Positions 1-6,314 of a stretch of DNA of 18,184 bases are shown here, one piece after another; position 1 is the stretch's first letter, and each line of letters starts with the position of its first letter. The position numbers and the translations under genes are program-made. Where the stretch lies: NCBI GenBank assembly GCA_016937725.1, contig JAFGVZ010000221.1, positions 1-18,184 on the forward strand, read 5' to 3'. This stretch comes from Paracoccaceae bacterium. GTDB lineage: Bacteria; Pseudomonadota; Alphaproteobacteria; Rhodobacterales; Rhodobacteraceae. The notes under the pieces are model-generated. The model saw nothing but the letters and a program-made list of their open reading frames with translations, did not search any database and was not told the DNA's origin.

Positions 1-83
1 GCGGTCGAGAAGACTCGAACTTCCACGGGAGTTACCCCACAGCGACCTCAACGCTGCGCGTCTACCAATTCCGCCACGACCGC
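1..83 (-). tRNA. tRNA-Leu (anticodon GAG), 3' end cut by the window edge
   Basis: Read on the minus strand, the segment folds as a class II tRNA. A 7-bp acceptor stem pairs GCGGTCG with CGACCGC, the D-arm contains TGGTAGACGC, and the anticodon stem CAGCG/CGCTG holds the loop TTGAGGT. The anticodon is therefore GAG (plus-strand 47-49), which reads CUC and CUU leucine codons. A long variable arm and a GTTCGAGTC T-arm follow, as expected for tRNA-Leu. The discriminator base and any encoded CCA lie before position 1, so only those are missing. Confidence 0.95.
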
Positions 84-162
84 ACGTGGTTGGTGACAGC
101 CTGATAATCGCTTCCCTTTGCGTTGAAAAGAGCAAAAACAAGCGCGCCAACGGGCTAGGCAC

Positions 163-192
163 AAAAAACGCGGCCCGTGACGGGGCCGCGTT
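163..192 (-). terminator. Rho-independent terminator after the 549-aa exported protein gene
   Basis: On the minus strand a perfect 10-bp stem (plus-strand 167-176 with 183-192) encloses a 6-base loop and runs straight into a T tract read from plus-strand A163-A168. It lies about 30 bases beyond the stop codon of the gene ending at 224 and before the tRNA-Leu. It should end that transcript and insulate the tRNA, which then needs its own promoter between about 84 and 160. Confidence 0.85.
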
Positions 193-223
193 GCCGATCT
201 CATCGGGCAAAAGGCGCCCGTTT

Positions 224-1873
224 TTATTGCAGGCTGAACACAGGCAGGGTTGTTGCTGCTTTCTCGGTGGCCGGGGCCTCTTGTGCAAAGACCGCAGCAC
301 GCAGCAAGTCGTCACGTTCAGGTTGCATGGGTGCAAACACGGCGGTTTTGGCCGGGTCCAGCCCGTATTCATACCACGCCAGTGACAAATCATCGCGCTG
401 CGAAGCGCCGAACCCTTCGGTCAGATGATGGCCCATCAATTCGCCGTAAGCGCGCTCGCCCATGGCCACCAGCAATAGCCCCGACCCGATGGCCAGAACC
501 ATATCATCTTGCTTGTAGCCAACCGCCAGACAAATCCGCGCGGTCGCGCCAAGCTGTTCGGGGTTCATACCGGTTTGCAAGATAAAGCCGCCGACATCGC
601 GCATCACCTCATCCCTTGGCTTCACGGACAATGCACTGACATGTGGCTGCAAGCTGGGGGCAAATCCTGCACATTGCGCGGCAATCTGGTCGGGGGTCAC
701 GCCCTGCACCTTGGCGATCAGCGCTTCGCCATCGGCCATGGCATAGGTGCGCGCCAGGCAGAATTGCTCGGCAATCACCACGGCACGATCGCCCATCGTC
801 TCTAGCGTGGTGAAGCCACCATTGGCGCTGGTCAGCAAATTGACCTTGTTGCAATGCGAGGCCAAGGAACGTGCACTTTGCCCGCCACCAAAGAAATTCG
901 GCACGGCCGGGGCAACCGGTGCGGCGGCAATTTCTGCGCTTGGGTTCCGAGAGACAGGCTGTGCCGACGGGACCGCAAGAGCCACTTCTGTGGTGGCAGA
1001 GGGTTGTTGCATCGGCGCGGCGGGCAGTGCCGGGGCCGCAACGGTCACGGGCGGGTCGGACTTGCCAAGTTCGCACGTGCCGCGCGTGCAGGTGAACATG
1101 GCCGGCGTCACGTTGAAGGCTTGGAAATCGTTGCGCACATAGCCGTCCGGCGTAGACAGGAATGCCTGCACCGTGCAGGCCTGAGCCGAACACCAAAAAG
1201 CCGATCCGGTGACCGACGTGTCCAAAATGTAATCCGTCCGGCCATCGCCATTCATATCGGCCAGTTGGATGAAACCGGCGCGCTGCACAAGCTGCTCGGC
1301 ATTCGGATCGGAAGAGGCCGCGATTTCATCCACTGCCGCCGCGACCAGCGCGGGCAAGCCGTAATTTCCGGCGCTGCGCGCCGGGCTGCGGCCAGACATC
1401 TCATCACGCACGACAAGGATCAACCCGCGCATGCCCTGCGGGTGGGTCGAGACGGTCTGCGCCACTTGCGGCCCGCCCATGATCGCCCTTTGATGGGCCG
1501 TGACAAGGATATTGCGCTCGAAATCCGTAAGGGTGCCGGTCGCAGAGAACCCAGTGAACACCTGATATTGCGCGATCCCTTCGCGCGACCGGCGGCCCAG
1601 CACCCCATCGGCTGTGCCGACATTCCAGCCGAAGTGATTGAGCGCGCTTTGCACCGAACGGTTTTGCTCGCGCTGCGCAGAGCTGACCGCCGGGGCCGAA
1701 CGCACCACGCGCTGCGTCTGCGGCTGCGACCGACGCTGCCCATTGGCGATAGCACCGCCAATAATGCCGCCGATGATACCCCCCACAAGCCCGTCTTGCG
1801 CGCGCGCCTGTTCCATGGGAAATGCCGCCACGCTGAGCGACAGCAGTCCAACCAAACCAAATCTTCCGAGCAT
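224..1873 (-). CDS. Exported protein with glycine zipper and peptidoglycan-binding-like domain
   Basis: 549 aa. Residues 1-25 form a signal peptide ending in an A-R-A type cleavage site, so the product is probably periplasmic or envelope-associated. Residues 30-45 are a glycine zipper (repeated GGIIGG), a membrane-inserting or oligomerising motif seen in envelope proteins. Residues 70-125 resemble a PG_binding_1 fold, with a LNHFGWNVGTADGVLG core followed by a REGIAQYQ helix. A DMNGDGRTDY segment at 206-215 looks like a single calcium-binding or FG-GAP-type loop. It is followed by closely spaced cysteine pairs (C228/C233 and C262/C267) that could form disulfides. Residues 275-325 are a Pro/Ala-rich linker, and the C-terminal 220 residues are unrecognised. 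The ATG has a GGGAGAG ribosome site 7 bases upstream. The gene looks monocistronic, with its own terminator. The overall function is unknown; binding peptidoglycan is an inference from one domain. Confidence 0.8.
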   Translation of the reverse strand: MLGRFGLVGLLSLSVAAFPMEQARAQDGLVGGIIGGIIGGAIANGQRRSQPQTQRVVRSAPAVSSAQREQNRSVQSALNHFGWNVGTADGVLGRRSREGIAQYQVFTGFSATGTLTDFERNILVTAHQRAIMGGPQVAQTVSTHPQGMRGLILVVRDEMSGRSPARSAGNYGLPALVAAAVDEIAASSDPNAEQLVQRAGFIQLADMNGDGRTDYILDTSVTGSAFWCSAQACTVQAFLSTPDGYVRNDFQAFNVTPAMFTCTRGTCELGKSDPPVTVAAPALPAAPMQQPSATTEVALAVPSAQPVSRNPSAEIAAAPVAPAVPNFFGGGQSARSLASHCNKVNLLTSANGGFTTLETMGDRAVVIAEQFCLARTYAMADGEALIAKVQGVTPDQIAAQCAGFAPSLQPHVSALSVKPRDEVMRDVGGFILQTGMNPEQLGATARICLAVGYKQDDMVLAIGSGLLLVAMGERAYGELMGHHLTEGFGASQRDDLSLAWYEYGLDPAKTAVFAPMQPERDDLLRAAVFAQEAPATEKAATTLPVFSLQ

Positions 1874-1921
1874 AAAATCTCTCCCGCTAATGATTCTATA
1901 AGAATACCCTAGGTTGCATCA

Positions 1922-1948
1922 TCCGAGTAACAAAAAGTTCAACTCGGA
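1922..1948. other. Imperfect hairpin between two minus-strand genes
   Basis: A 7-bp inverted repeat (TCCGAGT at 1922-1928 with ACTCGGA at 1942-1948) continues inward as AAC/GTT across a 2-base bulge and closes on a loop of five A residues. It sits in the 87-base gap between the DUF2306-like stop and the start of the 549-aa gene. On the minus strand the T run falls in the loop instead of after the stem, so it is not a canonical terminator. It could be a weak terminator, an operator, or nothing. Confidence 0.4.
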
Positions 1949-1960
1949 CTGCGCTGCAGA

Positions 1961-2467
1961 TTACCCATGCGCCTGCGTTTTGCGCGCTAATCGACGGGTC
2001 ATGCGAGGCACCAAAGCCACCGCCACAACGCCAAGCCCCAATCCGATTATCAGGTAGCCTGTCAGGGGCATGTCGGTCAGAACCGCGCGGTTGAGCGCCC
2101 GCCCGGGCAGGAAACTGAACAATCCAGCCCCCATAACCCCGCCCCAATAGAGGTTACGAAACACCCGCTGATGCACCGCGACGGCTCCCGCGCGGGCATA
2201 GCGCACCCCCTGCCACAAGGACCAGAGCGTAAGTAGCGCAAGCCCGTGAAGCGGGCTGAAGGGGCCGATCAGGCCAAAGCCATGGATCGCGAAAGACGAT
2301 AGTGCCAGCACCATCATGGCCACTACCCAGCTATACCCGACAGACCGATGCAAACGCGTGCCCCGCCTTAGGTAAAGCGCGAAGGGCCCCAACACGATTG
2401 AAACGATCGCGGCAGCGATGTGAAGCTGGACCTCGGGGCCTGCGGTCAGGATGGGGGATAGGGTCAT
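1961..2467 (-). CDS. DUF2306-like integral membrane protein
   Basis: 168 aa from the chosen ATG at 2467, which has an AGAGG ribosome site 8 bases upstream. The frame stays open to 2545, but that extension would run into the divergent gene's upstream region and adds no domain. I see about four hydrophobic helices: HIAAAIVSIVLGPFALYL, YSWVVAMMVLALSSFAI, LHGLALLTLWSLW and YLIIGLGLGVVAVALV. Histidines sit at helix ends (LHRSVGY, SPLHGL, AVHQRVFRNL), a pattern I associate with DUF2306. No biochemical role is established that I can state. The gene is divergent from the membrane LytTR regulator, with about 100 bases between the starts, so that regulator is a plausible controller of it. The family call is by eye. 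Confidence 0.75.
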   Translation of the reverse strand: MTLSPILTAGPEVQLHIAAAIVSIVLGPFALYLRRGTRLHRSVGYSWVVAMMVLALSSFAIHGFGLIGPFSPLHGLALLTLWSLWQGVRYARAGAVAVHQRVFRNLYWGGVMGAGLFSFLPGRALNRAVLTDMPLTGYLIIGLGLGVVAVALVPRMTRRLARKTQAHG

Positions 2468-2568
2468 GCGATACCTCTGTGGATTGGCGTTGCGGTCGTC
2501 TTGCGCTATGGGTGACAGACCAATTCGCCGTGCCAAAGCGGGCATACGGCAAGGACAAGGATCGCTGC

Positions 2569-3345
2569 GTGAGTAACGGCTCTCTGCATTCCGCGCTTCG
2601 TGAATGGCGGGACCAGTTCCGTCATCCCGTCACGTTGGTTCTGTTGGCCGCGGTCACGGCAACCCTTGCCATTGTCGCCCCCTACGGCACCGCCGATGCG
2701 ATGCGCCCCCTGCCCCGGCTGGGGTATTGGGCCGTGATCGTGCCGACCACCTATGCGGCGGGTAGTCTGGTTGTGACTATGTGCACGGCCAAACTGCCGC
2801 CTTGGCCATTTCTGGTGCGCATGGGCCTTGCCGGAAGTGCCGCCGGGCTTGTGGTTGCAACGGTGGTTCTGGCGGTAAACGCGGCGCTCTTGGCCTATCT
2901 GCCGGATACCGCAGCCCTGCCGGGATTCTTTCTTGGTATTGCAGGCGTCGCCTTGGTGGTGACACTTGCGATAGGCGCGGTCTTGCGCCAGCAAACACGC
3001 CACATACCGGAAGCCTTGCGACCTGCTGCGCCTGAAATCCTGAAACGCCTGCCCTTGGAAAAGCGCGGCGCCCTGCTGGCGCTCTCGGTAGAGGATCATT
3101 ATGTCCGGGTGCTGACCACGAAAGGGACAGACATGGTTCTGATGCGGCTGTCCGACGCCATCAAGGAAACCGGCGATCTTCCCGGCGCGCAGGTCCACCG
3201 CTCGCATTGGGTGGCCTACGGGGCTGTGAAAGCTGCCCGCAAAGACGGGGATCGGGCGATCCTGACACTGACTTCCGGGGCGGAAATTCCCGTCAGCCGC
3301 GCCAATCTGGCCAAGGTGAAGGAGGCCGGGCTTTTGCCCCGGTAA
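2569..3345 (+). CDS. Membrane-anchored LytTR-family transcriptional regulator
   Basis: 258 aa from a GTG start at 2569, preceded by AAGGACAAGG about 8 bases upstream. The frame is open back to 2302, but that stretch overlaps the divergent gene and reads as low-quality protein. Residues 20-38, 52-72, 82-110 and 118-140 are four hydrophobic segments. Residues 160-255 form a LytTR DNA-binding domain, with the typical ALSVEDHYVRVLT strand, the LMRLSDAIKE helix and the RSHWV motif near 211-215. Such proteins bind DNA directly from the membrane, presumably responding to a signal sensed by the helices; there is no receiver domain. The stop is 3 bases before lipB, so the two are probably cotranscribed. 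It is divergent from a DUF2306-like gene, a likely target. The ligand is unknown. Confidence 0.85.
   Translation: MSNGSLHSALREWRDQFRHPVTLVLLAAVTATLAIVAPYGTADAMRPLPRLGYWAVIVPTTYAAGSLVVTMCTAKLPPWPFLVRMGLAGSAAGLVVATVVLAVNAALLAYLPDTAALPGFFLGIAGVALVVTLAIGAVLRQQTRHIPEALRPAAPEILKRLPLEKRGALLALSVEDHYVRVLTTKGTDMVLMRLSDAIKETGDLPGAQVHRSHWVAYGAVKAARKDGDRAILTLTSGAEIPVSRANLAKVKEAGLLPR
3318..3342 (+). promoter_or_regulatory. Shine-Dalgarno plus hairpin at the LytTR-lipB junction
   Basis: GAAGGAGG (3318-3325) is the best ribosome site near lipB but lies 23 bases before its ATG at 3349. Immediately after it, CCGGG (3326-3330) pairs with CCCGG (3338-3342). Folding this hairpin would bring the ribosome site to within about 6 bases of the start codon. 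All of this lies in the last codons of the LytTR gene, so translating ribosomes would disrupt it. Confidence 0.45.
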
Positions 3346-3348
3346 CGC

Positions 3349-4014
3349 ATGGTAGAGTGGATCACATCTGACGGGCTGACCGATTACGACGCGGCTTGCG
3401 CCTTCATGGAAGCACGCGCCGAAGCCATCGCGCGCGGCGAGGCGAAGGAATGTATATGGCTGGTCGAACACCCGCCCCTTTACACCGCCGGCACAAGCGC
3501 AAAGCCCGAAGACCTGACCCAGCCCGACCGCTTCCCCGTTTACCCGTCCAAGCGAGGGGGGCAATATACGTATCACGGCCCCGGTCAGCGGGTGGCCTAT
3601 GTTATGCTGGATGTGGGCAAACGCGGGCGCGATGTGCGCTGCTTCGTGCGCGACCTAGAGGCTTGGGTCATCGCCGCTTTGGCCGAATTCGGCCTGACAG
3701 GCCATATCCGCCCCGGCCGGGTGGGTGTCTGGATTGAACGTCCTGACCAAGCCCCCCTGTCCGATGGCAGCCCGCGCGAAGACAAGATCGCCGCCATTGG
3801 CATCCGCTTGCGCCGGTGGATCAGCTTTCATGGGCTGTCGATCAATGTAGAACCGGACCTTTCGCATTTCGACGGGATCGTGCCCTGCGGCATTCGCGGG
3901 CATGGCGTGACCAGCTTGGTCGATCTGGGCCTGCCGGTGACGATGGACGATCTGGATGCAGCCCTGAAACGAAGCTTCGACGCAACCTTTGAAACCCGCA
4001 AAACTTGCCTCTAG
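3349..4014 (+). CDS. lipB: Lipoyl(octanoyl) transferase LipB
   Basis: 221 aa. LipB moves the octanoyl group from octanoyl-acyl carrier protein onto the lipoyl domains of 2-oxoacid dehydrogenases and glycine cleavage H protein, in the cytoplasm; LipA then inserts the sulfurs. Visible family motifs are LVEHPPLYTAGTSA near residues 38-51, the RGGQYTYHGPGQ loop near 69-80, the DKIAAIGIRLRRW segment with its catalytic-type lysine, and FDGIVPCGIRGHGVTSL carrying the acyl-accepting cysteine. Length matches the family. The start matches the usual N-terminus of relatives. It follows the LytTR gene by 3 bases and is probably translated in a coupled manner through the upstream hairpin-spaced ribosome site. 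lipA is not in the window. Confidence 0.96.
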   Translation: MVEWITSDGLTDYDAACAFMEARAEAIARGEAKECIWLVEHPPLYTAGTSAKPEDLTQPDRFPVYPSKRGGQYTYHGPGQRVAYVMLDVGKRGRDVRCFVRDLEAWVIAALAEFGLTGHIRPGRVGVWIERPDQAPLSDGSPREDKIAAIGIRLRRWISFHGLSINVEPDLSHFDGIVPCGIRGHGVTSLVDLGLPVTMDDLDAALKRSFDATFETRKTCL

Positions 4015-4024
4015 CGCCGGGATC

Positions 4025-4059
4025 TTGTCATCATTTTGATTCCGAAACCGCCTTACAAT
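4025..4059 (+). promoter_or_regulatory. Candidate PHO box and -10 element upstream of phoX
   Basis: TTGTCAT (4025-4031), a 4-base spacer, then TTGATTC (4036-4042) is laid out like a PhoB box (CTGTCAT-N4-CTGTCAT). The first half matches 6 of 7 bases, the second half poorly. Eleven bases later TACAAT (4054-4059) can serve as a -10; in E. coli phoA the corresponding distance is 10. The downstream gene is a phosphatase, which makes phosphate-starvation control plausible. Spacing is better evidence here than base identity. Confidence 0.4.
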
Positions 4060-4093
4060 GAGTGCCTGAATCATCCAGCTAAGGGGGTTAGCC

Positions 4094-6022
4094 ATGAAAG
4101 ATATCGACACAACCAACATGTCCGCCGACGAATGGGACGAGCGCAATTTCCCGCGTCCCGAAGTGCAGGACTTTGACCGCGTTGTCGAAAAAGCCATCTC
4201 GCGCCGCGGGTTTCTGACCTCGGTTCTGGCCTTCGGGTCGGCCGCCGCCGTGATGGGCACGGGCCTGATGACCAGCACCTCGGCACAGGCGCAAGCCGCT
4301 GCGGGCGCGCGCTTCCCGTTCAAGCCGATCGGCATCCAGACCGATTTCGCTGTTCACGTGCCCGAAGGCTACGAGTGGAAGGTGCTGGCACGTTGGGGCG
4401 ATCCGCTGTTTTCGGACGCCGATGGTTATGATGTAACCGAAGGTGGCCCGGTCGAGATGTCCGACCGCGTGTTCGGTGAAAACACCGACGGGATGGAAAC
4501 CTTCAGCTTTCAGGGCCATGAGCTGATCGCCATCAACCACGAATACGCCAACCGCCGCACCAACCTGCCCGCCGCACAGGACGGCACACCTGCAAATGCG
4601 GGCGACGTGCTGAAATTGCAGAACCTGCAAGGCGTGACGGTCATGGAAGTGCGCGAAGGCGCCGATGGCTGGGAAGTGGTCAAGGACAGCCCGTTCAACC
4701 GCCGCATCCACCACAACACACCTATGGCGCTTGTCGGCCCCGCGGCTGGCCATGACCTGCTGAAAACCGAGGCCGACCCGACCGGCACCGCCGCGCTCGG
4801 CACGCTGAACAACTGTGGTTCCGGCAAGACGCCTTGGGGCACCTACCTGACCTGCGAAGAAAACTTCAACGGCTATTTCGGGTCCACCGAAGCATCCGTA
4901 GACCAAAAGCCGATCGAGATGTCGCCGTCGTTCCAGCGGTATGGCATTTCGGCTGCGGGCTGGGGCTACGATTACCATAAGTGGGATGCGCGTTTCGACG
5001 TCTCGAAGAACCCGCATGAACCGAACCGTCATGGCTGGGTGGTCGAAATCGACCCCACCAACCCCAACTCGACCCCCATCAAACATACCGGCTTGGGCCG
5101 TTTCAAGCATGAAAACGCCGAAGTGGTTGTCGCCAATGACGGTCGCGTCGTGGTCTATATGGGCGACGACGAGCGCGGCGAATTCATGTATAAATTCGTC
5201 TCGAACGGTGTGTTCACGCCCGGCGGTGCCACCGATGGCCTGCTGGATGACGGCACGCTCTATGCTGCTCGCTTCTCCGAAGATGGGACCGGCGAATGGG
5301 TTGCCCTGACCGAGGAAACCACCGGCATGCCGCTGGCGGAAATCCTTGTCTTCACCCGCATGGCCGCATCGAAAGTGGGCGCGACCACAATGGACCGCCC
5401 GGAATGGATCTCGGTCAACCCCAATGCCGCCGAAGCCTATTGCTGTCTGACCAACAATTCGCGTCGCGGCACCATGAACGACGACGGCACCCCGCGCACC
5501 AATGCCGGTGGCGACGTGATGGCCGTCAACGCCCCGAACCCACGCGAAACCAACCGTTACGGGCAGATCGTGCGCTGGCGTCCGGAAAATGCAGACCACG
5601 CATCCGACCGCTTCGCTTGGGATCTGTATGTCATGGTCGGCAACCCTGCCGTGCATGCCGACGGCCCCTATGCCGGGTCGAAGAACATGAATGCGGGCAA
5701 CCTGTTCAACTCGCCCGACGGCATGGCCTTTGACAGCACCGGTCTGGTCTGGATCCAGACCGATGGCGATGACGACAATGAAGGCGATTTCGCGGGCATG
5801 GGCAACAACCAGATGCTGGCGGGCGACCCTGTCACCGGCGAGATCGTGCGCTTCATGACCGGCCCGAACGGGTCGGAAGTGACCGGCCTGACATGGTCGG
5901 CAGATCGCCGCACCATGTTCGTCGGCATCCAACATCCCGGCGGGTCATGGCCCGATGGCGCTGGCCTGCCGCGCTCGTCGATCATCACCGTCAAGCGCAG
6001 CGACGGCGCCTTGGTCGGCTAA
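4094..6022 (+). CDS. phoX: PhoX-family (DUF839) Tat-exported alkaline phosphatase
   Basis: 642 aa. PhoX enzymes are periplasmic, calcium- and iron-dependent phosphomonoesterases that release phosphate from organic phosphates. A long n-region of about 36 residues precedes a twin-arginine motif (SRRGFLTS, 37-44), a hydrophobic core and a cleavage region after SAQAQA. The long n-region is usual for the family. Conserved stretches include NNCGSGKTPWGT (239-250) with a metal-type cysteine, TCEENFNGYF (253-262), HENAEVV (339-345), the acidic MGDDERGEFMYKF (356-368) and FDSTGLVWIQTDG (546-558) near the C-terminus. Length matches known PhoX proteins. The ATG has AGGGGG 7 bases upstream, a candidate PHO box lies before it and a strong terminator after it, so it is probably monocistronic. 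DUF839 proteins are broader than proven phosphatases, so the activity is inferred from family. Confidence 0.9.
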   Translation: MKDIDTTNMSADEWDERNFPRPEVQDFDRVVEKAISRRGFLTSVLAFGSAAAVMGTGLMTSTSAQAQAAAGARFPFKPIGIQTDFAVHVPEGYEWKVLARWGDPLFSDADGYDVTEGGPVEMSDRVFGENTDGMETFSFQGHELIAINHEYANRRTNLPAAQDGTPANAGDVLKLQNLQGVTVMEVREGADGWEVVKDSPFNRRIHHNTPMALVGPAAGHDLLKTEADPTGTAALGTLNNCGSGKTPWGTYLTCEENFNGYFGSTEASVDQKPIEMSPSFQRYGISAAGWGYDYHKWDARFDVSKNPHEPNRHGWVVEIDPTNPNSTPIKHTGLGRFKHENAEVVVANDGRVVVYMGDDERGEFMYKFVSNGVFTPGGATDGLLDDGTLYAARFSEDGTGEWVALTEETTGMPLAEILVFTRMAASKVGATTMDRPEWISVNPNAAEAYCCLTNNSRRGTMNDDGTPRTNAGGDVMAVNAPNPRETNRYGQIVRWRPENADHASDRFAWDLYVMVGNPAVHADGPYAGSKNMNAGNLFNSPDGMAFDSTGLVWIQTDGDDDNEGDFAGMGNNQMLAGDPVTGEIVRFMTGPNGSEVTGLTWSADRRTMFVGIQHPGGSWPDGAGLPRSSIITVKRSDGALVG

Positions 6023-6041
6023 ATCTGCCCCAGCGGCACGG

Positions 6042-6067
6042 AACGGCACCCTTCGGGGTGCCGTTTT
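6042..6067 (+). terminator. Rho-independent terminator of phoX
   Basis: A perfect 10-bp stem (6042-6051 with 6056-6065) is closed by a C-UUCG-G tetraloop, among the most stable RNA loops, and runs into TTTT (6064-6067). It begins 20 bases after the phoX stop and separates phoX from the ctaD promoter region. Confidence 0.92.
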
Positions 6068-6068
6068 G

Positions 6069-6172
6069 CATGTGGCAACGCCCGAAATGATAGCGCAGCC
6101 GCAAATTCAAGACCCATTCCATGATTTAGATCAAAAAATATGAATATAGGCCACATCGTTCGTTGCCACATG
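6069..6172. repeat. Widely spaced 12-base perfect inverted repeat in the ctaD upstream region
   Basis: CATGTGGCAACG at 6069-6080 is the exact reverse complement of CGTTGCCACATG at 6161-6172. The arms are 80 bases apart, and the FNR-type box at 6121-6134 lies near the centre. Twelve matching bases in so short an interval are unlikely by chance. Two sites for one regulator that could loop the promoter is an inference. Confidence 0.55.
6121..6134. promoter_or_regulatory. FNR/CRP-family binding box upstream of ctaD
   Basis: ATGAT-TTAG-ATCAA matches 9 of the 10 defined bases of the FNR/FnrL consensus TTGAT-N4-ATCAA. It sits in an unusually AT-rich patch about 180 bases before the ctaD start. Oxygen-responsive control of terminal oxidase genes by FNR-type regulators is known in Paracoccus and Rhodobacter. 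Whether this site activates or represses cannot be told without the transcription start. DNR or NnrR relatives recognise a similar box. Confidence 0.6.
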
Positions 6173-6190
6173 AAATGAGACATTCTAAAA

Positions 6191-6211
6191 GCATGGTATG
6201 CCGTGCCATGC
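6191..6211 (+). promoter_or_regulatory. Hairpin in the ctaD 5' leader
   Basis: GCATGGTA (6191-6198) can pair with TGCCATGC (6204-6211), including one G-U pair, around a 5-base loop. A smaller hairpin (GCCGC 6273-6277 with GCGGC 6286-6290) lies closer to the start. Both fall in the untranslated region of a gene expected to be strongly expressed and could stabilise the messenger. The first is also nearly palindromic DNA and could be an operator. Confidence 0.35.
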
Positions 6212-6314
6212 CGAATTGGCCTGCGCGGAATGGAATCGGGCGCGCGGCCTTGGCCGGGCGCAGCTACAAATAGCCGCAGAAACAAGCGGCAGGAAACGGG
6301 AACTGGAGTAGCCA

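Noticed and set aside
204..225. Plus-strand hairpin CGGGC/GCCCG followed by TTTTT
   Set aside because: It has terminator form but only a 5-bp stem, and no plus-strand gene lies upstream. It overlaps the stop of a minus-strand gene, so it is probably incidental.
854..1912. 352-residue plus-strand frame opposite the 549-aa exported protein
   Set aside because: It is Arg/His-rich and without domains, while the minus frame has a signal peptide, ribosome site and terminator.
2468..2568. Possible LytTR direct repeats around TTGGCGTTGCGG and TCTTGCGCT
   Set aside because: The copies match each other and the known consensus poorly and the spacing is not convincing without comparison to relatives.
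4088..5935. 615-residue open frame antisense to phoX
   Set aside because: It mirrors the phoX codon pattern and has no family motif, no sensible hydrophobic pattern and no ribosome site. Long antisense frames are expected opposite GC-biased genes.
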